Shown here piece after piece: positions 1 through 6,459 of a stretch of 10,771 nt of DNA (positions within the stretch are counted from its first letter, which is position 1; each line of letters starts with the position of its first letter). The DNA is from Gallicola sp. (lineage in GTDB: Bacteria > Bacillota > Clostridia > Tissierellales > Peptoniphilaceae). The translations under genes and the position numbers were made by a program. The notes below the pieces were generated by a model that saw nothing but the letters and a program-made list of their open reading frames with translations, ran no database searches and had not been told where the DNA came from. The stretch covers positions 1 through 10,771 of the forward strand of contig JAAZME010000296.1 of the NCBI GenBank assembly GCA_012798975.1. The letters are read 5' to 3'.

Positions 1-1077
1 TGTCATGTATCCTAGATCTTCTGCAATGATTTTGCTATCGGGATATACTTCTTTTACCTTCTTAAAAAAATCATCTCCCGGCCCTTTTACCCACTCGCCG
101 TTTACTGCAGAATCTTCTCCCGCCGGAATTCTCCAATAAGATTCAAAGCCCCGGAAATGATCTAAACGCAATACATCGAACAAAAGGAAAGCGGCATGCA
201 GCCTTTCCATCCACCATTTATAATCCTGTTCTTTTAAAACATCCCAATTATATACAGGATTTCCCCATGTCTGCCCCTCTTCAGAAAAACTGTCTGGAGG
301 ACATCCACCCTGATATTTTAAATCTAAAGTTTCGTCTAATTGAAATATTTCTGTATCCTTCCAGGTATCGCAGCTGTCGTGGGCAACATAGATCGGCAAA
401 TCTCCTATAATTTCAATACCGTTTTGATTCGCATATTTTTTTAACTTTTTATATTGGCTGAAAAATAAATACTGAATAAAATAATGAAACTCTATTTCTT
501 CTTTCAACTCACCTCTTAGTTCCTCTAATACGTCTGGTTCTCGATTTTTGATACCTTCTTCCCACTCATACCACGGCAGTCCGTTCTTTTTATTTTTAAT
601 CGCCATATACAAAGCATAATCTTCCAGCCAGACTTTTGCATTTTCAAAAAAGCTTGTATATCCAAGCAGATCTCTCGAACGGCTTCTTTTAAAAGCTTCT
701 CTAAGCTGCTGGTTTTTTATAGCAGACATCCTTTCATAATCTACTGAATCAGGATTTCCATAATCAAAACGCCTGTAATCACCTTCTATCAAGCCGTCTT
801 TTTCTAAAGCTTCCAGATCGATAAAATAAGGATTGCCTGCATAAGAGGAATAGGATTGATAGGGGCTGTCGCCATATCCTGTAGGCCCTAATGGAAGCAC
901 CTGCCAATATTTTTGTTTCGCCAGCTTTAAAAAATCTACAAAATCATAAGCCTCTTCCCCAAAGGTCCCGATTCCGTATTTGCCTGGTAGACTGCTTATG
1001 TGAATGAGAATTCCGCTACCCCTGTTTTCGTTTAACACTTTGTAATTATACTTATCAAATTTATTAATATGCTCCAT
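1..1077 (-). CDS. malQ: 4-alpha-glucanotransferase (amylomaltase), C-terminus cut by window edge
   Basis: Cytoplasmic GH77 enzyme that moves alpha-1,4-glucan chains between maltodextrins in maltose/glycogen use. The 359 residues visible are the N-terminal part of a family usually near 500 residues; the reading frame is still open at position 1. Family signatures seen: SGILIHISSLPGKYGIG near residues 21-37, YWQVLPLGPTGYGDSPYQS near 58-76, GDLPIYVAHDS, the nucleophile region VLRLDHFRGF with Asp306, and the acid/base region IIAEDLG with Glu353. The Asp-Glu spacing of 47 equals that of the well-studied Thermus amylomaltase (D293/E340, from memory). The third catalytic Asp lies beyond the window. 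The ATG shares a base with the stop of the upstream barstar gene (TAATG), with a G-rich Shine-Dalgarno-like stretch inside that gene, so translation is probably coupled. No promoter of its own is visible; it appears to be transcribed from the ribonuclease promoter. Confidence 0.96.
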   Translation of the reverse strand, partial: MEHINKFDKYNYKVLNENRGSGILIHISSLPGKYGIGTFGEEAYDFVDFLKLAKQKYWQVLPLGPTGYGDSPYQSYSSYAGNPYFIDLEALEKDGLIEGDYRRFDYGNPDSVDYERMSAIKNQQLREAFKRSRSRDLLGYTSFFENAKVWLEDYALYMAIKNKKNGLPWYEWEEGIKNREPDVLEELRGELKEEIEFHYFIQYLFFSQYKKLKKYANQNGIEIIGDLPIYVAHDSCDTWKDTEIFQLDETLDLKYQGGCPPDSFSEEGQTWGNPVYNWDVLKEQDYKWWMERLHAAFLLFDVLRLDHFRGFESYWRIPAGEDSAVNGEWVKGPGDDFFKKVKEVYPDSKIIAEDLGYMT

Positions 1078-1364
1078 TAAAACCCCCGTCCTTTCTCCAT
1101 TTTAAAGTCGAAATTTGAAACAGATTTGTCTAAATCATAAAGAACTGTCATAAATCTTTTCCCATACTCTCCCAAGTTTTCAATTAAATCCTCTTGATTT
1201 TTAACAATGATTTCTCTTTCGCGAATGGAAGAAGAAATTTCGTCCCACAAAGCATCCAGATTATTCCCGTAATAATCGGAAAGTTTCAGATCCTTTTTTA
1301 ATAGCAAGTGAAGAGCTCTTTTATTTCTAATTCTTTTACCATCTACAATACATTTCAAACTCAT
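1077..1364 (-). CDS. Barstar-family ribonuclease inhibitor
   Basis: Small cytoplasmic inhibitor of 95 residues (barstar itself has 89-90) expected to bind the barnase-like enzyme encoded just upstream and protect the producer's own RNA. The N-terminal half fits barstar without gaps: an ALHLLLKKDLKL helix, then YYGNNLDALWDEI. Tyr31, Asp37, Trp40 and Asp41 fall at barstar positions Tyr29, Asp35, Trp38 and Asp39, which in barstar plug the barnase active site. Asp77 sits about where barstar has Glu76. The C-terminal half is less similar. The ATG overlaps the ribonuclease stop in an ATGA arrangement, and AGGAGGT (1368-1374) lies inside the end of the ribonuclease gene, four bases before the start, so synthesis is likely coupled to that of the toxin. 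The stop overlaps the malQ start. The family call is from sequence; the pairing with the adjacent enzyme is inference from context. Confidence 0.92.
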   Translation of the reverse strand: MSLKCIVDGKRIRNKRALHLLLKKDLKLSDYYGNNLDALWDEISSSIREREIIVKNQEDLIENLGEYGKRFMTVLYDLDKSVSNFDFKMEKGRGF

Positions 1365-1816
1365 TCTACCTCCTGAAAAGATTCATAATGATCTTTTGTA
1401 TAAAAAACCAGCCCGTCATTTGAATAAACGATTCTTTCAGCGCCTCGATAGCCGCCATTATAGTTCACATCTGCCTCGTAATAGACTCGTCCCTCTTTCT
1501 CCTGCAGAATACCTTCCCGATTGCCGAAAACATCTCCGCCTATAACGGCTCCGTCGGAAACTGCCCATAGATTCCCTTCATCGCTGTCCCAACCTCTATC
1601 TCTCGCTTCTTTTTTTGTCAGATAATTTGGAGGAAGTTCTCCATAAGTTTTTAGATAAAGAACCACATCTTCCAAATCGTAATAGCTTTGATTTTCTACA
1701 ATACCCTCTGCCGGTGCCTTATCTATGATTGCCGATTCTGTACTGGAACAGGATACCGTTATCAAGAGCAGCAGTATTGCCAGAACAATTTTTGCAGTTT
1801 TTAATATTCTTCCCAT
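1361..1816 (-). CDS. Barnase-type guanyl-specific ribonuclease, exported, probable lipoprotein
   Basis: Secreted endoribonuclease of the barnase (N1/T1/microbial RNase) family, 151 residues. The N-terminus has Arg/Lys, a hydrophobic core (VLAILLLLITV) and Cys23 in ITVSC followed by SSTES, which looks like a signal peptidase II site, so the enzyme is probably anchored on the outer face of the membrane. The -3 residue is Thr, less usual for a lipobox. From residue 60 on it fits mature barnase with a constant offset of 41 and no gaps: Lys68 (K27), Trp76 (W35), Arg100 (R59), Glu101 (E60), Glu114 (E73, general base), Arg124 (R83), Arg128 (R87) and His143 (H102, general acid). All catalytic residues are present, so it should be active. 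The ATG is preceded by GGAGG (1822-1826). It is the first gene of the operon with barstar and malQ, and divergent from the CoA-ligase gene. Unlike Bacillus barnase, inhibitor and enzyme are adjacent here. Confidence 0.95.
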   Translation of the reverse strand: MGRILKTAKIVLAILLLLITVSCSSTESAIIDKAPAEGIVENQSYYDLEDVVLYLKTYGELPPNYLTKKEARDRGWDSDEGNLWAVSDGAVIGGDVFGNREGILQEKEGRVYYEADVNYNGGYRGAERIVYSNDGLVFYTKDHYESFQEVE

Positions 1817-1882
1817 AAAATCCTCCTTATTATTTATTAATACCCATCATGAAGCAAAGTTTTTTTTAGCTCGAAAATATAG

Positions 1883-1888
1883 TATAAT
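1883..1888 (+). promoter_or_regulatory. Probable -10 box for the CoA-ligase/ACT operon
   Basis: A perfect TATAAT lies 38 bases before the ATG at 1927, in the divergent intergenic region. At the right distance for a -35 box there is only a T-run (about 1860-1867), so the -35 is weak or the promoter depends on an activator. No convincing promoter was found for the opposite, ribonuclease-barstar-malQ direction. Confidence 0.4.
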
Positions 1889-1926
1889 TGTAATAGTTCG
1901 TGATATTAGATCTAAGGAGGTTCAAG

Positions 1927-3219
1927 ATGTACGAGAGAGAAATAGAAACACGATCTGTTGAAGAAACAAAAAAATATCAATATGATCAGCTAAAAAATAT
2001 GATTCAAAGAATATACGATAACGTACCCTTTTATCGAAAGAAAATGGATGAACATCAGATAACACCAGATGATTTACATAGTTTAGAGGATATTCAGAAA
2101 TTTCCATTTACCGTAAAACAAGATCTGCGAGACAATTACCCCTTCGATCTATTAGCTGTACCTATGGAGGAAATCGTGCGCATTCACGCTTCCTCAGGAA
2201 CTACAGGAAAACCTACCGTCGTATGCTACACTCAAAAAGATATAGATAGCTGGGCATCTATGGCAGCCAGAAGTTTAGTCTGTGCAGGGGGCTCTCCAGA
2301 AGACGTACTTCAAAACGCCTACGGATACGGCTTGTTTACAGGCGGATTGGGAATTCATAACGGTGCAGAAACTCTTGGCACCGCAGTTATTCCTATTTCT
2401 GGCGGCAATACGAACAAACAGCTTATGCTTATGAAGGATCTGCAGACCTCTATTTTAACTTGTACTCCTTCTTATGCTCTATATTTAGCAGATGCCATTC
2501 AATCTAGAGAAGATTTGTCTTTGGAAGACCTGAATTTAAAAATTGGCGTTTTCGGTGGAGAACCTTGGACAAATGAAATGCGCCAAGAGATCGAAAATAA
2601 ACTACATATAAAAGCTTATGATATCTATGGTTTGTCTGAAATATACGGCCCGGGTGTAGGCATCGAATGCGAATGCCAAGAGGGTCTTCATATTTGGGAA
2701 GATCACTTTATTGTGGAAATCGTAAACCCGGAAACTTTAATGCCGGTTCCCGAAGGCGAAGAAGGCGAACTTGTTATTACTACGTTTACAAAAGAGGGCA
2801 TGCCCCTTTTAAGATACCGTACTAGAGATCTTACAAGAATTATACCGGAAAAATGTTCCTGTGGAAGGACACACAAAAGAATCGACCGGTTAAAAGGTAG
2901 AACCGACGACATGCTTATTATCCGCGGTGTCAATGTATTCCCGTCTCAAATAGAGTCAGCACTTCTTCAGATCCCTGAAATCGCCTGCCATTATCAAATT
3001 ATTGTCGATCGGATTCGAAATTTAGATACTATTGAAATCAAAGTAGAATTAGATTCTCATCTAGAAATAGACGATTTAGATGATTTGAAAATTATAGAAA
3101 AGAAAACAGATACCATTGTCCATTCCGTAACCGGAATTCATGCCAAAATCACCTTAGTCGAACCTCATTCCCTAGAAAGAACCAGCGGGAAGAGCAAAAG
3201 AGTTTTGGACTTGCGTTAA
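1927..3219 (+). CDS. paaK: Phenylacetate--CoA ligase family enzyme (aryl-acid:CoA ligase, AMP-forming)
   Basis: Adenylate-forming enzyme of 430 residues, the usual PaaK length, that would activate an aryl acid such as phenylacetate or indoleacetate through an acyl-AMP to its CoA ester. Motifs in order: ATP-binding SSGTTGKP (89-96), FGGEPW (209-214), YDIYGLSE (231-238), YRTRD with Asp301, GRTDDMLIIRG (324-334) and the C-terminal SGKSKRV with the likely adenylation lysine Lys422. Cys248/Cys250 and Cys310/Cys312 could form a structural metal site as in related ligases (inference). The start at 1927 is preferred to a GTG at 1900 because AAGGAGG (1914-1920) lies seven bases before it and covers the extra codons. 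The ACT-domain gene follows after 10 bases. In many anaerobes this pair sits near indolepyruvate:ferredoxin oxidoreductase genes (iorAB), whose aryl-acyl-CoA product could be used by such a ligase in the ATP-forming direction. No iorAB is present here, so the substrate is open. Confidence 0.92.
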   Translation: MYEREIETRSVEETKKYQYDQLKNMIQRIYDNVPFYRKKMDEHQITPDDLHSLEDIQKFPFTVKQDLRDNYPFDLLAVPMEEIVRIHASSGTTGKPTVVCYTQKDIDSWASMAARSLVCAGGSPEDVLQNAYGYGLFTGGLGIHNGAETLGTAVIPISGGNTNKQLMLMKDLQTSILTCTPSYALYLADAIQSREDLSLEDLNLKIGVFGGEPWTNEMRQEIENKLHIKAYDIYGLSEIYGPGVGIECECQEGLHIWEDHFIVEIVNPETLMPVPEGEEGELVITTFTKEGMPLLRYRTRDLTRIIPEKCSCGRTHKRIDRLKGRTDDMLIIRGVNVFPSQIESALLQIPEIACHYQIIVDRIRNLDTIEIKVELDSHLEIDDLDDLKIIEKKTDTIVHSVTGIHAKITLVEPHSLERTSGKSKRVLDLR

Positions 3220-3229
3220 AGGAGTACCT

Positions 3230-3667
3230 ATGATTAAACAATTATCCATTTTTATCGAGAACAAAGAAGGAAGATTATCCGAAATTTTAAAAGTCTTTAA
3301 AGATCATCAGCTTGACATCCGATCATTAACCATTGTCGAGACGAACGATTACGGAATTCTGCGACTCATATTATCCGAAACAGAACGAGCTCTTTCAAAT
3401 TTAAAGAAAGATAATATTATGGTTACGGAAACAAAAGTGATGGCAATTGAAATCAGCGACTCTCCAGGACAGATGTATGAATTTGTAAATGCCTTAGGAG
3501 AAGAAAAAATCAATATCGAATATGCCTATCAGTTTTTAACACAAAAGCAGGGACAGGCTGTCATCATCTTTAAAGTAAAAGAAGAAGACAATCAACAGGC
3601 TAAAGACATATTAAAAGAAAAAAATGTCGGAGTCTTATTGGATCATAAAAAACTGCTTTCTCTATAA
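3230..3667 (+). CDS. Double ACT-domain protein paired with the CoA ligase
   Basis: Small 145-residue protein made of two ACT-like folds and nothing else. The first (about residues 1-70) begins KQLSIFIENKEGRLSEILKV, the beta-alpha pattern with the conserved Gly-Arg-Leu turn. The second (about 71-145) has MAIEISDSPGQMYEFVNAL followed by INIEYAYQF. ACT domains bind amino acids and regulate enzymes, so this protein may sense an aromatic amino acid or related ligand and act on the ligase encoded just upstream; that partner is inferred from conserved pairing, not seen. The stop of the ligase overlaps the AAAGGAG ribosome site (3218-3224), five bases before the ATG, so the two genes are one transcript. 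It ends directly before a strong terminator. No DNA-binding or catalytic domain is visible. Confidence 0.9.
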   Translation: MIKQLSIFIENKEGRLSEILKVFKDHQLDIRSLTIVETNDYGILRLILSETERALSNLKKDNIMVTETKVMAIEISDSPGQMYEFVNALGEEKINIEYAYQFLTQKQGQAVIIFKVKEEDNQQAKDILKEKNVGVLLDHKKLLSL

Positions 3668-3702
3668 AAAAACAGGACATTTCTAAATGTCCTGTTTTTT
3701 TT
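3668..3702 (+). terminator. Intrinsic terminator after the ligase/ACT operon, usable both ways
   Basis: Ten-base-pair stem ACAGGACATT / AATGTCCTGT (3672-3681 with 3686-3695), loop TCTA, flanked by an A-run before and a T-run after, so it can also stop transcription coming from yerC on the other strand. It starts at the ACT-gene stop codon. Confidence 0.93.
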
Positions 3703-3842
3703 AGCCCAATATTTATTGTATAAGGGAATTGTTGAATTATAAAAAGTGATATGGATGCAGGAGTTTAAATCTTTTATATCAGCTCTACCTTTCATCCTAA
3801 TCCAACAAGCAGAGGAGCGTCTAATGACGCCTTTTCTACCAC

Positions 3843-3877
3843 CCCTACTACCTATTACCTATTACCTACTCCCTATC
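3843..3877. repeat. Five tandem copies of a 7-base unit
   Basis: Five consecutive heptamers read CCCTACT, ACCTATT, ACCTATT, ACCTACT, CCCTATC on the plus strand (consensus MCCTAYT; AGTAGGT/AATAGGT on the minus strand). The middle two are identical and the outer ones differ by transitions or single changes. The function is unknown; it belongs to the larger repeat region. Confidence 0.8.
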
Positions 3878-3891
3878 TTTCCCTCTCTTTT

Positions 3892-3966
3892 CCTAGCCAC
3901 CAAAGGTGTGCCGCCTAGCGCCTAGGTGCCGAAGGCATCCTGCCTGGGTTGCGAAGCAATCTCCCG
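3892..3966. repeat. Three tandem hairpin units with different stems
   Basis: Units of about 22-24 bases start with CCTAG or CCTGG at 3892, 3921 and 3943; a seven-base partial unit CCTAGCG lies at 3914-3920. Each unit holds a four-base-pair stem and a three-base loop: CACC-AAA-GGTG (3898-3908), TGCC-GAA-GGCA (3927-3937) and TTGC-GAA-GCAA (3949-3959). The second and third extend by a G-T wobble and a G-C pair. The stem bases differ between units while pairing is kept, so the structure appears to be conserved. They lie downstream of the yerC stop on the minus strand, where the loops read TTC or TTT. Confidence 0.75.
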
Positions 3967-3977
3967 CCTATCTTCTC

Positions 3978-4304
3978 CTACTCGTTTCCTTTTTTCTTTT
4001 CTTCCATATTCATCGCAATAAGCTTTTCTAAAACAAGCTCGTAGCCGTCTGCGCCATAATGAAGAGAACGGTTGACTCTGCTGATAGTAGCAGTTGAAGC
4101 CCCGGTTTCTCTTTCGATTTCATTATAGGTTTTTCGGATCTTTAATAGTTTTGCAACTTCCAGTCTTTGGGAAATAGAGTTCAGTTCTCTTACAGTACAT
4201 ACATCTTCGAAAAATTTATAACACTGATCTTTATTTTCCAACATTAGTACTGCTTCGAAAAACTCATCTAACTGCTTGCTTTGATACTTAGAATCGTTTG
4301 CCAT
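3978..4304 (-). CDS. yerC: TrpR-like transcriptional regulator, YerC/YecD family
   Basis: Cytoplasmic DNA-binding protein of 108 residues with the Trp-repressor fold, the usual length for the YerC/YecD family of Firmicutes, whose ligand and targets are poorly known. Seen directly: a helical N-terminal half (DEFFEAVLMLENKDQCYKFFEDV), then TVRELNSISQRLEVAKLL, then a helix-turn-helix at about residues 59-81 (TYNEIERETGASTATISRVNRSL), followed by an acidic/basic tail MEEKKKGNE. The ATG is preceded by AAGGAGA (minus strand, 4312-4318) at a good distance. It is transcribed alone: typA lies upstream on the same strand behind a terminator, and the next gene downstream is convergent. A candidate promoter is at 4372-4400. 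Nothing nearby suggests a specific operon target. Confidence 0.92.
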   Translation of the reverse strand: MANDSKYQSKQLDEFFEAVLMLENKDQCYKFFEDVCTVRELNSISQRLEVAKLLKIRKTYNEIERETGASTATISRVNRSLHYGADGYELVLEKLIAMNMEEKKKGNE

Positions 4305-4371
4305 AATTATATCTCCTTATAACGTAATCTATATTTTGTTTTCTTCTAATATAAAGAATTCTGTTAAGTAT

Positions 4372-4400
4372 ATAATAACAACTTTCACCTCTTAAAGCAA
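4372..4400 (-). promoter_or_regulatory. Candidate sigma-A promoter for yerC
   Basis: On the minus strand, TTGCTT (4400-4395) and TATTAT (4377-4372) are separated by exactly 17 bases and lie between the typA terminator and yerC, giving a leader of about 60 bases. The -10 matches 5 of 6 consensus bases; the -35 matches only 3. Confidence 0.42.
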
Positions 4401-4420
4401 TAATCGACATTGAGTTTTTA

Positions 4421-4463
4421 CAATCAAAAACCCCCTTTATTGTAAAAGGGAGTTTTTTGATTG
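4421..4463 (-). terminator. Intrinsic terminator after typA
   Basis: Long, slightly imperfect inverted repeat: CCCTTT pairs with AAAGGG around the loop ATTGTA, and the stem continues outward through the A/T tracts to CAATC/GATTG, with one mismatch and one bulged T. It begins four bases beyond the typA stop. On the minus strand the GGG is followed by a T-run, as expected for termination of typA. Confidence 0.88.
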
Positions 4464-4466
4464 TCT

Positions 4467-6296
4467 TTATTTATTTCTTTTTTTTGCTTTATATCTTGAA
4501 TTTGTATCTAGAATCTTCTTTCTAAGACGTAAATGATGAGGAGTCACTTCGATTAATTCATCTCCTTCGACAAACTCCATAAGCTCTTCCAAACTCAAGT
4601 TTTTAGGAGGAGAAAGTCTTAAAGAATCGTCAGATGAGGATGAACGGATATTGGTCTGAGCTTTTTTCTTGCAGACATTAACTTCTATATCCATCCCTTT
4701 CGCATTGGAACCTACAACCATACCTTCATAAACTTCCACACCCGCTCCGATAAATAATGTTCCTCTTTCTTGGGCAGCATTCAAACCATAGGCTGTAGCT
4801 GTACCCGATTCAAAACTGATTAAAGAACCTAGTTTTCTTCCTGGAATATCGCCTTTATAAGGCTCATAAGCTTTAAATTCCGTATTTAGAATTCCATTTC
4901 CTTTTGTGTCCGTTAAAAATTCTTGACGGTAGCCGATAAGTCCTCTGGCAGGTATTTCGAATTCTAGTCTCGTATATCCGCCTTTAGAAGGATTCATTGT
5001 TATGATCTCGCCTTTTCTTTGACCCAATTTTTCAATAACAGACCCGACGAAAGCATCCTCTACATCAATAGTAACAATCTCCATTGGTTCCATTTTTTTC
5101 CCGTTTTCATCTTCTTTAAAAAGAACTTCTGGTTTTGAAACTTGGAATTCGTAACCTTCTCTTCTCATATTTTCTATTAAAACGGATAAATGGAGCTCCC
5201 CTCTTCCGCTTACTTTAAATGAATCTGTTGAAGATGTTTCTTTTATTCTTAAACTTACATCTGTTTCCAGCTCTTTGAAAAGACGGTTTCGAACTTGGCG
5301 GCTTGTAACAAATTTTCCGTCGCGTCCTGCGAATGGGCTGTCATTAACAGAAAAGGTCATAGAGAGTGTCGGTTCTGAAATGTTCACAAATGGAAGTGCA
5401 GTTAAATCTTCCGGCGATGTGATCGTATCGCCAATGGTTATACCCTCTACCCCTGTAATCGCTACAATGGAGCCCATTTTTGAAGATTCTACTTCTACAC
5501 GATGTAAACCATCGAACTCGTAAATTTGATTGATTTTAATTTTTTGACTCGTTTCAGGATGATTGTAATTTACAATATACGCATCATCGTGAAGTTTAAT
5601 CTCGCCTGTTTCAATTTTCCCAATTCCAATCCTTCCCACATATTCGCTGTAGTCAGTCGTTGAGATCAATATTTTAAAAGGATCTGTAAAAGAGCCTTCC
5701 GGTGCCGGAATATACTCTACTATCGTATCCAATAACGCATTCATATTCCCCGGAACAATTCCTAAATCCTTTGTCGCATATCCATTTCTTGCAGAAGCAT
5801 AAATAAATGGAGAATCTAAATATTCTTCTCCTGCGTCTAATTGAATAAATAAATCCAATACTTCATCTTCTACTTCTTTGCAGCGTGCTTCCGCACGGTC
5901 TATTTTATTAATACAGATAATAGCAGGCAGTTTCAATTCAAAAGCCTTCTTTAGCACAAATTTAGTCTGAGGCATCGGTCCTTCAAAGGCATCAACAACT
6001 AGTACAACACCGTTTGCCATTTTTAATACCCGCTCTACTTCCCCGCCGAAATCTGCATGGCCGGGAGTATCAATAATATTTATTTTTACACCGTTATAAT
6101 TTACTGCAGTGTTTTTAGAAAGAATTGTGATTCCTCTTTCTCTCTCTATATCGTCGCTATCCATAACACGATCCCTGACTTCTTGATTCTCGTGAAAAAT
6201 ACCTCCGCTTCTTAATAGACCATCAACTAAAGTTGTTTTTCCATGGTCTACATGGGCGATGATAGCAACATTTCTTACATCTTCTCGTTTATTCAT
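4467..6296 (-). CDS. typA: Ribosome-associated translational GTPase TypA/BipA
   Basis: Cytoplasmic GTPase of the EF-G/LepA superfamily, 609 residues (normal length), acting in 50S subunit biogenesis and stress or cold adaptation. GTPase motifs: P-loop AHVDHGKT (14-21), switch I RGITI (54-58), DTPGH (76-80), NKID (130-133) and the G5 motif SAR (168-170). A domain-II beta-barrel follows, then the EF-G-like domains ([37 protein letters not shown]) and the TypA-specific C-terminal domain with [33 protein letters not shown] in several segments. The C-terminus is strongly basic (RYKAKKRNK). The ATG has AAGGA at 6303-6307. It is monocistronic: an extended -10 promoter lies upstream at 6338-6346 and a terminator sits just after the stop. 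Nothing is unusual. Confidence 0.99.
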   Translation of the reverse strand: MNKREDVRNVAIIAHVDHGKTTLVDGLLRSGGIFHENQEVRDRVMDSDDIERERGITILSKNTAVNYNGVKINIIDTPGHADFGGEVERVLKMANGVVLVVDAFEGPMPQTKFVLKKAFELKLPAIICINKIDRAEARCKEVEDEVLDLFIQLDAGEEYLDSPFIYASARNGYATKDLGIVPGNMNALLDTIVEYIPAPEGSFTDPFKILISTTDYSEYVGRIGIGKIETGEIKLHDDAYIVNYNHPETSQKIKINQIYEFDGLHRVEVESSKMGSIVAITGVEGITIGDTITSPEDLTALPFVNISEPTLSMTFSVNDSPFAGRDGKFVTSRQVRNRLFKELETDVSLRIKETSSTDSFKVSGRGELHLSVLIENMRREGYEFQVSKPEVLFKEDENGKKMEPMEIVTIDVEDAFVGSVIEKLGQRKGEIITMNPSKGGYTRLEFEIPARGLIGYRQEFLTDTKGNGILNTEFKAYEPYKGDIPGRKLGSLISFESGTATAYGLNAAQERGTLFIGAGVEVYEGMVVGSNAKGMDIEVNVCKKKAQTNIRSSSSDDSLRLSPPKNLSLEELMEFVEGDELIEVTPHHLRLRKKILDTNSRYKAKKRNK

Positions 6297-6337
6297 ATAT
6301 AATCCTTCTTTCCTTTATCCAATTACGCAACGTAGGT

Positions 6338-6346
6338 ATTATATCA
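6338..6346 (-). promoter_or_regulatory. Extended -10 promoter for typA
   Basis: On the minus strand TGATATAAT (6346-6338) gives a perfect TATAAT with the TGN extension, 41 bases before the typA ATG. No good -35 is seen; that position falls in the T-run of the adjacent palindrome, consistent with an extended -10 promoter. Confidence 0.6.
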
Positions 6347-6360
6347 TATACAGTAGCATT

Positions 6361-6402
6361 AAAAAAACAGTTTCCAGTAAATTTACTGGAAACTGTTTTT
6401 TT
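6361..6402 (-). terminator. Bidirectional terminator, perfect 42-base palindrome
   Basis: A7-CAGTTTCCAGTAAA is followed directly by its exact reverse complement, centred between 6381 and 6382, with seven A and seven T bases at the ends. It lies about 57 bases after the stop of the ATPase gene and just before the typA promoter, so its main job is to separate these two same-strand units. Confidence 0.9.
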
Positions 6403-6459
6403 CGTTCCTCTTTAACAACAATTTTTCTTCTGACTTTTGAAAACAATAAATTTGACAAT

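Larger units (their letters stand above)
3703..3977. repeat. Gene-free region with short tandem repeats and small hairpins
   Basis: No supportable gene lies between the convergent ACT and yerC genes. The left part (3703-3810) is AT-rich and unremarkable, apart from a promoter-like TTGTAT/TATAAA pair with 16-base spacing (3716-3743) on the plus strand. At 3817-3830 there is a small hairpin GCGTC-TAAT-GACGC followed by CTTTTCT. From 3836 the plus strand becomes strongly pyrimidine-rich, with a heptamer repeat (3843-3877), a C/T-rich stretch, and then three tandem hairpins (3892-3966). Composition from 3836 on is clearly richer in GC than its surroundings, which suggests an inserted or expanded dispersed intergenic repeat rather than native spacer. 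Confidence 0.7.

Noticed and set aside
1817..1926. A promoter for the ribonuclease-barstar-malQ direction
   Set aside because: One must exist nearby, but several TA-rich candidates lack a matching -35 at a workable distance, so no site is called.
1725..1961. Plus-strand frame across the ribonuclease start and divergent promoter
   Set aside because: It overlaps the signal-peptide codons of the ribonuclease and the ribosome site and start of the ligase gene; there is no supporting signal.
2703..2933. Open frame antisense to the CoA-ligase gene (also 1922-2107)
   Set aside because: It lies wholly within a well-conserved protein-coding gene, has no good ribosome site, and its protein matches no family I recognise.
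3843..3966. Could the repeats be a CRISPR array?
   Set aside because: Units are 7 or about 22 bases with no spacers of constant length between identical repeats, and no cas genes are present.
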